Shown: piece by piece, positions 44,643-53,836 of the stretch
Numbering within the stretch: the stretch's first letter is position 1
How the letters are laid out: the number at the start of each line of letters is the position of its first letter
NCBI RefSeq assembly: GCF_000721605.1
Contig: NZ_JOIZ01000006.1
Coordinates: 124,001 to 188,000, forward strand
Origin: Streptomyces sp. NRRL S-37
GTDB taxonomy: Bacteria > Actinomycetota > Actinomycetes > Streptomycetales > Streptomycetaceae
DNA length: 64,000 nucleotides
Reading direction: 5' to 3'
Position numbers and translations under genes: made by a program
The notes under the pieces: generated by a model
Told to the model about the DNA's origin: nothing
Databases searched by the model: none
What the model saw: only the letters and a program-made list of their open reading frames with translations

Positions 44643-46781
44643 TTAACGCGGTTCGTCCCCGTTTGTGAGCCCCAGTGAGCGCTTGAGGAAGCCGAGCTGG
44701 AGCCGGAGCAGGTTCTCGGCGACCTCCTCCTGCGGGGTCATGTGGGTGACACCGGACAGGGGCAGCACCTCGTGCGGGCGGCCGGCCGCCAGCAGCGCGG
44801 AGGAGAGCCGCAGGGAGTGGGCGACCACCACGTTGTCGTCCGCGAGGCCGTGGATGATCATCATCGGGCGGTGCGGTCCGGCGGCGTCGACCAGGCCCGC
44901 GTCGTCGATCACCGAGTTGCGGCGGTAGACCTCCGGCTGTTCGTCCGGGTGGCCGATGTAGCGCTCCTGGTAGTGGGTGTCGTACAGGCGCAGATCGGTG
45001 ACCGGGGCGCCCACCACGGCCGCGTGGAAGACGTCGGGCCGGCGCAGGGCGGCGAGGGCCGCCAGGTAGCCGCCGAAGGACCAGCCCCGGACGGCGACCC
45101 GGTCCAGGTCGAGCGGGAAGTCGGCGGCGAGTGCCTGGAGGGCGTCCACCTGGTCCTGGACGACGAGGGCGGCGATGTCGTCCCGGACGGACTTCTCCCA
45201 GGCGGGCGAGCGGCCCGGCGTCCCGCGCCCGTCCGCGACGATCACCGCGAACCCCTGGTCGGCGAACCACTGCGAGGTCAGGTGCGGGTTGTGGGCGGCG
45301 AGCACCCGCTGCCCGTGCGGACCGCCGTAGGGATCCATGAGCACCGGCAGAGGACTGTCACCGGCGTAGTCCCGGGGCATAAGCACGGCGCACGGAATTC
45401 GGCGTGCGCCCCCCTGGGTCAGCGTCACGCGGGGGGACATACCGGGGTCTTCGGCGTACGACGGGACAGTCGCCATCGGTTTCCCGTCACGCAGCACCTG
45501 GACCCGTGAACCTGGCCGGTCCAGGACCGCCGAGACGAGTACGGTCACACCCCCGGCACGTACCGCCGAGTGCACACCGGGCTCCTGCGAGACGCGCTCC
45601 ACGCCGAGTTCGTTCACCCGGTAGACGTGCACCTCACCGATCTCGGGGCCGGCCGCCTCCTCGCCCGCCGACGCCGAGACCAGCACGTCGTCGTCGGAGA
45701 CGTCCAGGACGGCACGGATGTGCAACTGCGCTCCGGTGAGCGGTCGTTCACCGACGGCGAGTCGTCGCGCACCCCCCTCGTCCGCGATCCGGACCAACTG
45801 CCCGGAAGGGCTCCAGCACGGCACCCCGGGGAAAAGTTCCAGCCAAATCGGATCTTCGTCGGCGTGCACCATCCGGGTCGCCCCGGAGTCCGGGTCCACG
45901 GCCAGGATCAGTGCGGCGCGCTGGTCGCGCGCCTGGACCAGCAGCAGCGGGGCACCCGCCGCTGACCAGTGCACATGCGCCAGATACGGGTAGCGCGCCC
46001 GGTCCCAGGAGACCTCGGTGCGCGCTCCGTCGAGGTCGATCACGAACAGCCGGACGTCCGCGTTCGGGGTGCCCGCCGCCGGGTACGCCACCCGCTGCGG
46101 CTCCCGTTCCGGATGTGCCGGGTCGGAGATCCACCAGCGCCGTACCGGCGTGTCGTCCACGCGCGCCACCAGCAGCCGGTCCGACTCCGGAGCCCACCAG
46201 AAGCCCCGCGAGCGGCCCATCTCCTCGGCCGCGACGAACTCGGCCAGACCGTAGATGACGTTCTCCGACTCCGGGGTGGCGAGGGCCCGTTCGTCCGTCC
46301 CTTCGGCCCCCACGACGCGCAGCGCGCCCCGGGAGGCGTAGGCGACGTACCGTCCGTCGGGCGACGGACGCGGGTCGATCACGGGTCCCGGTACGCGCAG
46401 TTCGCGTGCCGTCCCGGCCCGCAGTTCGGCCGTGAAAAGCCGCCCTGACAAGGCGAAAGACGCCAACTCGACGGCCGCGTCGGTGGCGTAGCCGACGATG
46501 CCGGCGCCGCCCTCACGGCTCCGCTCGCGCCGTGCGCGCTCCTCGGGAGAGAGGTTCTCGGAGGCCCCGCCCAGGAGGGCGCGCGGGTCGGCCGCCACAC
46601 GTTCCCCGCCCCCTTCCGTGTCGAGGACCCAGAGCGAATTGGCCCGGTCCGTACCGGAACCGGAGCGCAGGAACACGACACGCGAGCCGTCGGGAGCCAC
46701 GCTGAACGAACGCGGCGCGCCGAGGGTGAAACGGAGGGTGCGGGCGTGCCGCCGGGGGAAGGAGTCGGTCTCGGTCGTCAT
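44643..46781 (-). CDS. S9-family prolyl oligopeptidase / dipeptidyl aminopeptidase
   Basis: The 712-residue serine peptidase has an N-terminal beta-propeller region (DPPIV-like, about 50-430) and a C-terminal alpha/beta-hydrolase domain. The catalytic serine is in VRGWSFGGYLAAL, the aspartate in HGLADDNV and the histidine in PLSGVTHMTP. It cleaves dipeptides or short peptides, often after proline. ATG 46781 was chosen because the family sequence starts there (FPRRHARTLRFTLGAPRSFS); the open frame continues upstream but without family similarity. The neighbourhood with two oligopeptide importers suggests processing of imported peptides. No signal peptide was seen, so it is probably cytoplasmic. 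Confidence 0.93.
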   Translation of the reverse strand: MTTETDSFPRRHARTLRFTLGAPRSFSVAPDGSRVVFLRSGSGTDRANSLWVLDTEGGGERVAADPRALLGGASENLSPEERARRERSREGGAGIVGYATDAAVELASFALSGRLFTAELRAGTARELRVPGPVIDPRPSPDGRYVAYASRGALRVVGAEGTDERALATPESENVIYGLAEFVAAEEMGRSRGFWWAPESDRLLVARVDDTPVRRWWISDPAHPEREPQRVAYPAAGTPNADVRLFVIDLDGARTEVSWDRARYPYLAHVHWSAAGAPLLLVQARDQRAALILAVDPDSGATRMVHADEDPIWLELFPGVPCWSPSGQLVRIADEGGARRLAVGERPLTGAQLHIRAVLDVSDDDVLVSASAGEEAAGPEIGEVHVYRVNELGVERVSQEPGVHSAVRAGGVTVLVSAVLDRPGSRVQVLRDGKPMATVPSYAEDPGMSPRVTLTQGGARRIPCAVLMPRDYAGDSPLPVLMDPYGGPHGQRVLAAHNPHLTSQWFADQGFAVIVADGRGTPGRSPAWEKSVRDDIAALVVQDQVDALQALAADFPLDLDRVAVRGWSFGGYLAALAALRRPDVFHAAVVGAPVTDLRLYDTHYQERYIGHPDEQPEVYRRNSVIDDAGLVDAAGPHRPMMIIHGLADDNVVVAHSLRLSSALLAAGRPHEVLPLSGVTHMTPQEEVAENLLRLQLGFLKRSLGLTNGDEPR

Positions 46782-46967
46782 GCCCTGACCATATTGGCCA
46801 TGCGCCCCCTTGTGCGGCTGTGCGCCGACAGATGCGCACGTACGGATAGTTATGATCGTTAGCGCATAGTGGGTATGAACCTGCTGGCTGCTGTGTCGCT
46901 TTACCTGCCCCCATGTTCCTACGTCTCCCTTACCCCCGCGCCCTGGGATCTTTGGAGGTGAACCGCC

Positions 46968-47162
46968 GTGGCACTCTCGATTTCGGCGGTGGTGCTGCTG
47001 GCGATCATCGTCTTCCTGCTGATCAAGAAGTCGGGCCTGAAGGCAGGGCACGCCGTGGTGTGCATGCTGCTCGGCTTCTACCTCGCCTCGTCGACGATCG
47101 CCCCGACCATCAGCGAGCTGACGACGAACATCGCGGGGATGATCGGCAGCATCAACTTCTGA
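46968..47162 (+). CDS. Small two-helix membrane protein
   Basis: The 64-residue protein starts at GTG 46968 after a strong GGAGGT. It has an N-terminal helix (ISAVVLLAIIVFLLI), a basic loop (KKSGLKAGHA) and a second helix (VVCMLLGFYLASSTIA), then a polar tail ending MIGSINF. It looks like the small conserved Streptomyces membrane proteins of unknown function. It is divergent from the S9 peptidase gene, with an AT-rich promoter region between them (about 46790-46870). Confidence 0.8.
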   Translation: MALSISAVVLLAIIVFLLIKKSGLKAGHAVVCMLLGFYLASSTIAPTISELTTNIAGMIGSINF

Positions 47163-47173
47163 GCGACCGTTCC

Positions 47174-47405
47174 GTCTTCCGGCCGGGTCCCGAGGCACGT
47201 CCCGGGACCCAGCCGGAGTCCACGTCCCACCCGTTCCTCCGGCATGCCCGTTTCGGTCCTGTCTTCCGGCCGGGTTCCGAGGTGTGTCGCGGGAGCCGGC
47301 GGGGGGGCGTGTCCTGCCCGCTCTTTCGGCGTGCCCGTTTCCGTCCTGCCTTCCGCCGGGCCCCGAGGCGCGTTCTGGGGTGCGGCTGGAGTCCCGTCCC
47401 GGACT
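47174..47405. repeat. 87-bp degenerate tandem repeat, about 2.6 copies
   Basis: Units beginning with the sequence CTTCCGGCCGGG-like start at about 47174, 47261 and 47348, spaced 87 bases each, with visible substitutions and a shortened last copy. They fill most of the 377-base gap between the small membrane protein and the amidase. No gene is supported here. Confidence 0.75.
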
Positions 47406-47539
47406 CCGTGGGCGGTTGGGGCGGGGCCTCTCGGGGGACGGTGGACCGGCCGACTCGTGCTTGACGGCCCCTCGCCTGTTACTCGCGGGTAGGGAATGAT
47501 GGCGGGCACTCATCCACGCGTTCAGGGGCGGAGCCGACG

Positions 47540-48967
47540 GTGACGACTTCCGAAGAACAGAGCGAGGCGCGGACCAGGGTGCACGTCTTCCGGGACGACG
47601 CCCTCGGCGACCACGACGCGGTCGGCCTCGCCCGCGCGATCCGCCGGCGCGAGGTCGGCGCCGCCGAGGCGGCCCGGGACGCGGCGGCCCGGGTCAAGGC
47701 CGTAGAGCCCCGGCTCAACGCGGTCCAGACGCACCTCGACGTCCCGGCACACGGCTCCGACTCCGGTGGCCTCCTGGCCGGGGTGCCGACCTTCGTGAAG
47801 GACAACACCGACTACCAGGGACTGCCGACGGGCCATGGAAGCGCCGCGTTCGCACCCCGCGCCGCCCGGCGGCACGCCCCGTTCGTCCGCCAGTTCCTGA
47901 GCACCGGCGTCACGGTGCTCGGCAAGACCCGGCTGCCCGAGTTCGGCTTCAGCCCCACCACGGAGTACGAGGACGCCGAGCCCGTCCGCAACCCGTGGCA
48001 CACGGGCCGTTCGGCGGGCGGCTCGTCCGGCGGCAGCGCGGCGCTCGTCGCCGCCGGAGCGGTCCCGATCGCGCACGCCAACGACGGCGGCGGATCGATC
48101 CGCATCCCCGCCGCCTGCTGCGGCCTGGTCGGCCTGAAGCCCACCCGCGGCCGGATGGTGGCGAACGAGCAGGGCCGCCGACTGCCCGTCGACCTCGTCG
48201 TCGACGGCGTCGTGAGCCGCTCGGTGCGCGACAGCGCGGCGTTCCTGGCCGCCGCGGAGAAGCACTGGCGCAACCCGAAGCTGCCGCCCGTCGGCCTCGT
48301 CGAGGGCCCCTCGGAGCGCCGCCTGCGCATCGGATTCCTGCTGGACTCCCCGAACGGTGTCCGCTCCGACGCGGACACCCGGGCGGCGGTGACGGAGACG
48401 GCCGAGCGCCTGGAACGGCTCGGCCACACCGTGGAACCGGTGGAACTCTCCATCGACCCGCACTTCACGGACGACTTCCTCACGTACTGGGGCCTGCTGT
48501 CGTTCCTGATCGGCGTCACCGGCAGAACGCTGGGCGCGGACTTCGACCGCCGCCGCATGGACGGGCTGAGCCGGGGCCTGCGCGAGACGTACGTGAGGGC
48601 CTGGCGGACCACGCCGGCCGTACTGCGCCGGCTGAAGCGCACACGTGAGGCGTACGCGGCGGGGTTCCGCGGCCTCGACCTGATCCTCTCCCCGGTCCTG
48701 GCCCACACCACCCCGCCGATAGGCCACTTGAGCCCGACCGTCCCGTACGCCACGCTGATCGAACGGCTCCTGAACTACGTGGCGTTCACCCCGGTCGACA
48801 ACGTCGTCGGCACACCGTCGCTCTCACTGCCGTCCGCGAGCACGACACCGGACGGACTGCCCATCGGCGTCATGTTCTCCGCCCGCCCGGGCGCCGAACG
48901 CACGCTGCTGGAGCTGGCGTTCGCCCTGGAGGCGGACCGGCCGTTCCGGCGACTCCGGGACGTCTGA
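47540..48967 (+). CDS. Amidase-signature-family amidohydrolase
   Basis: The 475-residue enzyme has the amidase signature catalytic triad: lysine in FVKDNTDYQG (about residue 91), the glycine/serine loop TGRSAGGSSGGSAALVA (about 155-171) and the nucleophile serine in NDGGGSIRIPAACC. Length is standard. These enzymes hydrolyse C-N bonds of amides; substrate is not predictable. GTG 47540 follows a GGCGGAG sequence. It is flanked by a repeat-filled gap on the left and a convergent kinase-like gene on the right. Confidence 0.93.
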   Translation: MTTSEEQSEARTRVHVFRDDALGDHDAVGLARAIRRREVGAAEAARDAAARVKAVEPRLNAVQTHLDVPAHGSDSGGLLAGVPTFVKDNTDYQGLPTGHGSAAFAPRAARRHAPFVRQFLSTGVTVLGKTRLPEFGFSPTTEYEDAEPVRNPWHTGRSAGGSSGGSAALVAAGAVPIAHANDGGGSIRIPAACCGLVGLKPTRGRMVANEQGRRLPVDLVVDGVVSRSVRDSAAFLAAAEKHWRNPKLPPVGLVEGPSERRLRIGFLLDSPNGVRSDADTRAAVTETAERLERLGHTVEPVELSIDPHFTDDFLTYWGLLSFLIGVTGRTLGADFDRRRMDGLSRGLRETYVRAWRTTPAVLRRLKRTREAYAAGFRGLDLILSPVLAHTTPPIGHLSPTVPYATLIERLLNYVAFTPVDNVVGTPSLSLPSASTTPDGLPIGVMFSARPGAERTLLELAFALEADRPFRRLRDV

Positions 48968-49181
48968 GGGGGTGCCCTCTGTCTTTGGGCAAGCCATCTC
49001 AGGGGCTGACACGTCAAGCGTCGCCTGATGGGCTTGTGGATCACGAGGTGAACCCGTCGTACCCCTGTGATCCCGGCTCGCCCGGAAGACGGGTGATGCG
49101 AACGCGGCCGACTCGTCGTACGCCCCGGGTGACCGGCAGCATGACGGCCCGTGCCCTTGGCCGCAGGCCGCCGGTCCCGCT

Positions 49182-50207
49182 TCAGGCACAGCGCGCGAAG
49201 AGCGCCTGAAGGTATTCCTCCAGCCGCCTGGTCAGCAGGGTGGGGGTCAGATCGGCACGGCCCACCTCTCGCCATGGGACGGCGACCTTCTCCGCCTCCG
49301 GAGCGAAGGCCAAGGCGTCCAGCAGGCGCCAGTAGAGATGAGAAGCGGAATCCTCGGCCAGCGTCCCTCCCGCCGCGACATAGAGGTCCGCGAACCGCAT
49401 GCCCGCGGAAACCCCGTGCAGCAGGGCGAGGGCCGTCGAGCAATGGGCTACGTCCAGGTCTGCCGGCCCCCACGAGGTCTCCACCCAGTCGACGACGCCG
49501 CTGACCCGCAGCCCGTCGCCGTCGCCTGTGAAGAGGACATTGCCGGGATGGAAGTCCCGGTGCAGGAAACAGGCCCGGTGGGCCGGGGGCTCGCGGCGGA
49601 TCACGTCCACGGCCCATTGCCACAGCTCAGGCCGCTCGGTGTCTTCGGGCAGGCTCACCCGCTCGGAAGAGGTCCACGCCTGATACGCGCGCGGTCGTGT
49701 CTCCGCGGTCACCGACACCTGGTGGATACGCAGCAGTTGGCGGGCCAGTAGTTCGGCACGCCGGTCGGCCCCCTTGTCGCTCAGGCGCACGGTCCCGGGC
49801 AACAGGGACATCAGCAAGGAGGGGTGATCGCAGTACTGCGCTGTCGCGTCCACGGCCACCAGCGCGGCCGCGGGTACATCCGTGCCGCCGAGCAGACGCA
49901 GAACGGCTGCCTCGCGGTTCAGCAGGCCCTCCGCGTGCCGGACGAAGAAGGGCTTGACGAAGGACCGCAGGACCAGCGCGCGTCGACCTGCCGGCCCACA
50001 GACGTCCAGACGGCGCATCTCCGACGTCCAACCGCCGCGCAACCGCACGGCATCCTCGATGTGCTCCGCCTCGGTGAGTCCCTTCTCCACCCAGGCACGC
50101 GTCGCATCCCAGCCGTCCGCAACCATGGCGGCAGGCTGATCAGTTCGCCCGACGGATGCCTTCGGCCACCCCACTGCGGAGCCATGGAAAAGACACCTCA
50201 AGCGCAT
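49182..50207 (-). CDS. APH-family (aminoglycoside phosphotransferase-like) kinase
   Basis: The product has the APH/choline-kinase fold: the catalytic Brenner-type motif FLHRDFHPGNVLF with the aspartate and asparagine, followed by the metal-binding GVVDWVETSWGPADLD. Family members phosphorylate antibiotics, sugars or small metabolites; resistance cannot be deduced. The start is uncertain. ATG 50207 gives 341 residues; ATG 50126 gives 314 and begins closer to family sequence (DGWDATRAWVEKGL). Neither has a convincing ribosome site. The adjacent MFS gene is on the same strand, so the pair could act on a common compound. Confidence 0.85.
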   Translation of the reverse strand: MRLRCLFHGSAVGWPKASVGRTDQPAAMVADGWDATRAWVEKGLTEAEHIEDAVRLRGGWTSEMRRLDVCGPAGRRALVLRSFVKPFFVRHAEGLLNREAAVLRLLGGTDVPAAALVAVDATAQYCDHPSLLMSLLPGTVRLSDKGADRRAELLARQLLRIHQVSVTAETRPRAYQAWTSSERVSLPEDTERPELWQWAVDVIRREPPAHRACFLHRDFHPGNVLFTGDGDGLRVSGVVDWVETSWGPADLDVAHCSTALALLHGVSAGMRFADLYVAAGGTLAEDSASHLYWRLLDALAFAPEAEKVAVPWREVGRADLTPTLLTRRLEEYLQALFARCA

Positions 50208-50259
50208 AAGAGCCAGGATCGGGGCCGGTGTTCTGCCGGGGCTGCCCGTGTCGAGTGCG

Positions 50260-51576
50260 TCAGGTGCTCGGAGTGCTGACCGGGTCCAATCGGGGTGGAA
50301 GACCGGTTCGGTCCTTGCGAAGCGGGCCGGAGGTCAATCCCAGCAGCCCTGCGCCGACGAGCATGGTGGCGCAGGCGGCAGTCACGACTGTCGGACCTTC
50401 GAGGTCTGCGAGTGTGCCGAGGAGGTTGTTCATGAGCAGCAGAGCGAGACTCTGGACGAGTACGAGTACGGCCTGCACACGAGACAGGTGGCTTTCAGGA
50501 GTCGCTGTGAGGATCAGCGGCGCGATGTGGGCGGAGAACATCCCGTTCCCGATGCCGATCACCAGGGAAGCGGCCGTCGCTTCCGCCACGCCGGGCGCGA
50601 GTGCGAGTGCGAGTACTCCCAGCCCGGCAAGCACCAGCGCGCTTGCCGACAGGAGCCCCGGCCGGCCCATCGGTCCACGCTTCACGACAACCGCGGTGAC
50701 CGCCACCATGCCGACTCCTTGCGCTCCTATCGCGAGCCCGGTGGCTCCCGCGCCCCACTGCTCCTGGCGTGCGAGAAGGGGGAGGAGCAAGGGGAGTACA
50801 GGGAGCAGAAAGCCGGCTGCGGCTCCGGTGAGGCACAGCCCCGGTCGCAGCACGGGATGGGAGAACGCCACGCGCACACCGTCCATCGCGTCCTTGAGGA
50901 GACTGGACGCCCTTGTGGGCGGCACGTGGTGGCGTGGCCGGACGACGACGAGCACGGTGAGGGTGAGGGCGAAGGTGACGGCGTTGACCAGAGCAGCGCC
51001 TGCCAGTCCGGCGAGGCCGACGAGTACGCCGCCGAGCGGACCGCCTCCCATGTTGACGACCTGGCCGCCGATCTGCCGGAGAGACAGTGCGCGGGGGAGC
51101 TGCTCCTTCTCCACCAAGCGGCGAGGCATGGATCCGGAGGCCGGCAGGTAGAAGGCGTCGACGACACCGACGGCTATACCCGCTGTGATGAGCAGGACGG
51201 GCGGGGCTCCCAGGTGGTAGGCGACCGCGGCCAGGACGAGAGAGAAGGCCAGCATCGCCGCGTCACCCGCGATCAGTACGCGGCGCGCGCTGAATCGATC
51301 GCTGACCGCGCCACCGAGGAGCAGGAGAAGGACGCGGGGAAGCGTGATGGCGCTCAGAGTCAGTCCTGCGACCGTGCCGCCGTGCTCGCTGGCGGCCCAG
51401 CCGAGGGCGAAGTAGAAAACCGAGTTGCCTGCCAGGGACACCAGGATCCCGGCCAGCCACAGCATGTAGGAGCGGGGTAACCGGCCCTTGTCCCGCGGCT
51501 CGCCAGGTGCTTGGCGCGAGGCGACTGCGTGGGTCGTGGTGGAGGGTTTCGAGAGGCTCTCGTCAGGAGCTGACAC
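50260..51576 (-). CDS. MFS transporter, drug-efflux type
   Basis: The 438-residue protein has about twelve hydrophobic helices (WLAGILVSLAGNSVFYFALG, LLLLLLGGAVSDRFSARRVL with the MFS loop motif GGAVSDRFSARR). It belongs to the major facilitator superfamily and probably exports small molecules by proton exchange. A perfect 12-base palindrome sits 42 bases upstream of the start, so a TetR-like repressor encoded elsewhere may control it. The kinase-like gene follows on the same strand after about 50-130 bases depending on its start. Confidence 0.9.
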   Translation of the reverse strand: MSAPDESLSKPSTTTHAVASRQAPGEPRDKGRLPRSYMLWLAGILVSLAGNSVFYFALGWAASEHGGTVAGLTLSAITLPRVLLLLLGGAVSDRFSARRVLIAGDAAMLAFSLVLAAVAYHLGAPPVLLITAGIAVGVVDAFYLPASGSMPRRLVEKEQLPRALSLRQIGGQVVNMGGGPLGGVLVGLAGLAGAALVNAVTFALTLTVLVVVRPRHHVPPTRASSLLKDAMDGVRVAFSHPVLRPGLCLTGAAAGFLLPVLPLLLPLLARQEQWGAGATGLAIGAQGVGMVAVTAVVVKRGPMGRPGLLSASALVLAGLGVLALALAPGVAEATAASLVIGIGNGMFSAHIAPLILTATPESHLSRVQAVLVLVQSLALLLMNNLLGTLADLEGPTVVTAACATMLVGAGLLGLTSGPLRKDRTGLPPRLDPVSTPST

Positions 51577-51617
51577 CGAGCACCCCCGACTTGGTCCGAC
51601 CGGGGATTGAGATCACG

Positions 51618-51629
51618 GACCGTACGGTC
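51618..51629. promoter_or_regulatory. Palindromic operator candidate upstream of the MFS gene
   Basis: GACCGTACGGTC is a perfect 12-base palindrome 42 bases before the MFS start codon. Sequences of this form are typical operators for TetR-family repressors of efflux genes. No such regulator is adjacent. Confidence 0.5.
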
Positions 51630-51820
51630 TCAGACGGCACTGACACTGGGACTGTCGCGTGTGTGGCGCAGCGCTACTGGGCGGGCCGACTTCCGCTTGT
51701 ACCGCCGTGAGGTCAGCTGTCGACCCCATGACCTCACGATCTCGTGTCAGGTGTTCTGGTGCTCCAGCCGTAGATCGTGAGTTTGCTGGTGGGGAGAGGG
51801 GCGTCGGTCAGCGACGGCCG

Positions 51821-52282
51821 TTACTCCAGCCACGTCCCGTCGCGCATGATCACTCTGCCGCGTAGTTCCGGTTCGCCGCGCCAAGCGCGCACGCTCCTCG
51901 GCACCACACGCACGTACAGAAAGGAACCTTCCTCCGTACGCGGGTCCCACCCGAACTTGGCGGCGAACGCCTCGGCCGCGTCTTCGGGCACGTCCTGGTC
52001 CGAGAAGCATTCCGCCTCACCCTGGAGAAGCACCACGTCGAGGGTGTCCGGCAGCGCCAGGCGCACGCGCGGCTCCTCGCGGACGTTCCGCGCGGTCGCG
52101 GTAGTGGCACTGGTGCACACCCACACCGCTCGCCCGTCCCACAGGAACCACAGCGGCACCTGGTGCGGCCCGTGATCGGGATGTGCTGTCGACACCCATA
52201 CATCCCGTTCGGTGGCGAGCCGTTCCAGAGTGTCGCGCCTACGCTCCGCCGCCTGGCGGCGGACGATCCCCGTGGTCTGCAT
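51821..52282 (-). CDS. Pyridoxamine 5'-phosphate oxidase-like FMN-binding protein
   Basis: The 153-residue protein has the split-barrel flavin fold: WVSTAHPDHGPHQVPLWFLWDG at the start, TATARNVREEPRVRLALPD in the middle, and LYVRVVPRSVRAW near the end. Members bind FMN or F420 and reduce small compounds; many are uncharacterised. ATG 52282 was used; a purine-rich site is not obvious. It is divergent from nothing obvious: the region to its right (52283-52593) contains no supported gene. Confidence 0.88.
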   Translation of the reverse strand: MQTTGIVRRQAAERRRDTLERLATERDVWVSTAHPDHGPHQVPLWFLWDGRAVWVCTSATTATARNVREEPRVRLALPDTLDVVLLQGEAECFSDQDVPEDAAEAFAAKFGWDPRTEEGSFLYVRVVPRSVRAWRGEPELRGRVIMRDGTWLE

Positions 52283-52593
52283 GGGTGCCGACCTTAACCA
52301 GCAGGCTCAGGACACGCATGAGGCGAGGGACCTACGCCCGGCGACTGATGAACCTCTCAGCCTCCGTTCCGGAACGGCCGGTACAGGTCGACGACGAAAA
52401 CCGTGAGCATCTTGGCCCTTACTGTCTTCAGCCTGCTCGTTTGAGCGTCTGGATGACGTTGCTCTGCCCACTGCTCACGCTTTCGGCGAAGTGGGGCTTC
52501 TCCGGCGGCGGGGCGTCACGGCAAGGTGACGCCGACCGGGGACCTTCGGCCTGTTCCGCGTCCCCGGCCAAGCTCCGTAAGCGGCCCGCTGGA
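52283..52593. other. Gene-poor stretch in a rearranged patch
   Basis: No convincing gene is present. A dyad of GGCGTCAC and GTGACGCC at 52512-52533 could terminate transcription of the DUF397 gene. Codon-position bias is weak compared with neighbours, consistent with decayed sequence. Confidence 0.4.
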
Positions 52594-52767
52594 TCAGCCC
52601 TCGACCGCGTACGGCAGGAAACCGGCCCACGCGGCGGGGGCGAAGGCCAGCCGGGGGCCTTCGACGTTCTTCGAGTCGCGGACGTGGACGGTGCCGGGCT
52701 CAGCCGCGATCTCCACGCACGAGTCGCCCTCACTGCCGCTGCTGTAGCTGCTCTCGCTCCTCGCCAT
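52594..52767 (-). CDS. DUF397 protein, shortened at the N-terminus
   Basis: The 57-residue product matches the DUF397 pattern ESSYSSGSEGDSCVEIA, VHVRDSKNVEGPRLAF and PAAWAGFLPY. These small proteins usually follow an XRE-type regulator gene in Streptomyces and act with it, as BldB/WhiJ-like pairs. Here no XRE gene precedes it; its 5' end runs into a truncated HTH gene on the other strand, and the tryptophan-containing start of the usual domain (W-x-K-S-S-Y) is altered to MARSESSYS. It may be intact but orphaned, or N-terminally clipped by the rearrangement. Confidence 0.75.
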   Translation of the reverse strand: MARSESSYSSGSEGDSCVEIAAEPGTVHVRDSKNVEGPRLAFAPAAWAGFLPYAVEG

Positions 52768-53692
52768 CGGGCTCGGCGTACACCTCCAGTCGCTGCCCGA
52801 GGGCTCCTCGGGCGACATCAAGAGCCTCAGCGCCCGGTTCCCCGAGGGGGCCACCCGTATCGCCGCCACCCTGCGCGAGCTGGAGCTCCACGGCTACCTG
52901 CGCCGCGAATGCGTCCGCACCTCCACCGGCCGCCTCGTGACCCGCACGATCTCGTGCAACCAGCCGACCGCGGCCCGCCCGCACCCCGAGGCCCCCTCCC
53001 GGGCCGTCGACCGGCCGGGACCCTCGGCAGCGGCGGAACCACAGCCGCACCCGCACCCGCAGGAGCCCTGCGAAGAGCGCGCACCACAGCAGACGCGTGA
53101 GCGGCGTGCACCGCAGGAGGCCTGTGAAGAGCGCGGACCGCAGGAGACGAGGGAGCGGCGTGCACCGCAGGAGGCCTGTGAAGAGCGCGGACCGCAGGAG
53201 ACGAGGGAGCGGCGCGCACCGCAGGAGGTCTGCGAAGGGCGCGGACCGCAGGAGACACGTGAGCGGCGCGCGCCCCGCAAACCTCTCCCCGCCGTACCGC
53301 GCCCCGCGTGCAACGTCCCCGCGCTGTTCCGGGCCGCCACCGATCTCCTCGCGGACCTCCACCGCCACGAGCCCCGGCTGCTCCTCTCCACCGGTGACGC
53401 GGCCCACCTGGCCCCCGGCGTCGCCGCCTGGCTGGAGCGGGACGTCACCCCCGCCGCCGTACGCCGCGCGCTGACCGCCGACCTGCCGCCTGAGGGCGTA
53501 CGCCGTCCCGCCGCCTTCCTGGCCCACCGCCTCGCCGCCCAGCTCCCGCCCCCGCCCCCGTTCCGTGCGTCGGCCGCCCCGCCGGCCGTACGGCACCCCC
53601 TGCAGAACTGCGACGGCTGCGACCGCGCCTTCCGCGCACCCCACCCCGGCCGCTGCCGCGCCTGCCGGACCGGCCTCCAGGAGGCCGCCTAG
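52748..53692 (+). pseudogene. Helix-turn-helix protein gene truncated at its 5' end
   Basis: The frame opens after a TAG at 52745 without a usable start codon and begins in the middle of a winged-helix domain (LSLLAIGLGVHLQSLPEGSS, FPEGATRIAATLRELELHGY). The start expected about 25-30 residues earlier is replaced by the DUF397 gene on the opposite strand. The rest is intact: four 18-residue repeats of the CEERGPQETRERRAPQE type (53069-53284), a helical domain, and a C-terminal zinc-type motif NCDGCDRAFRA with CRACRTG. Translation could begin at GTG 52937, but that would drop the DNA-binding domain. Probably a pseudogene or a clipped paralogue. Confidence 0.7.
53069..53284 (+). repeat. 54-bp tandem repeat, four copies, in the HTH gene
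   Basis: Copies begin at 53069, 53123, 53177 and 53231, each 54 bases (18 codons) of high identity, encoding an arginine/glutamate-rich linker with one cysteine per repeat. Copies two and three are nearly identical. Confidence 0.9.
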
Positions 53693-53836
53693 CATGAACG
53701 TGACGATCCTTGCCCCTGGGCACAGACGACGAGGAGCGGGCGCCATGACCATCGCATCCGACGACATGCGACGGAGCGCCTCCCAAGGGACGTGCTCAGG
53801 GCCGGGTGATCGATTCCGAGGGGGACGCCCGGAGGG

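Noticed and set aside
47174..47405. CRISPR array
   Set aside because: The repeat units are 87 bp, directly adjacent and degenerate, without spacers, and no cas gene is near.
46782..47513. N-terminal extension of the S9 peptidase frame to about 47513
   Set aside because: The extra sequence covers the small membrane protein gene and the 87-bp repeats on the other strand and has no family similarity.
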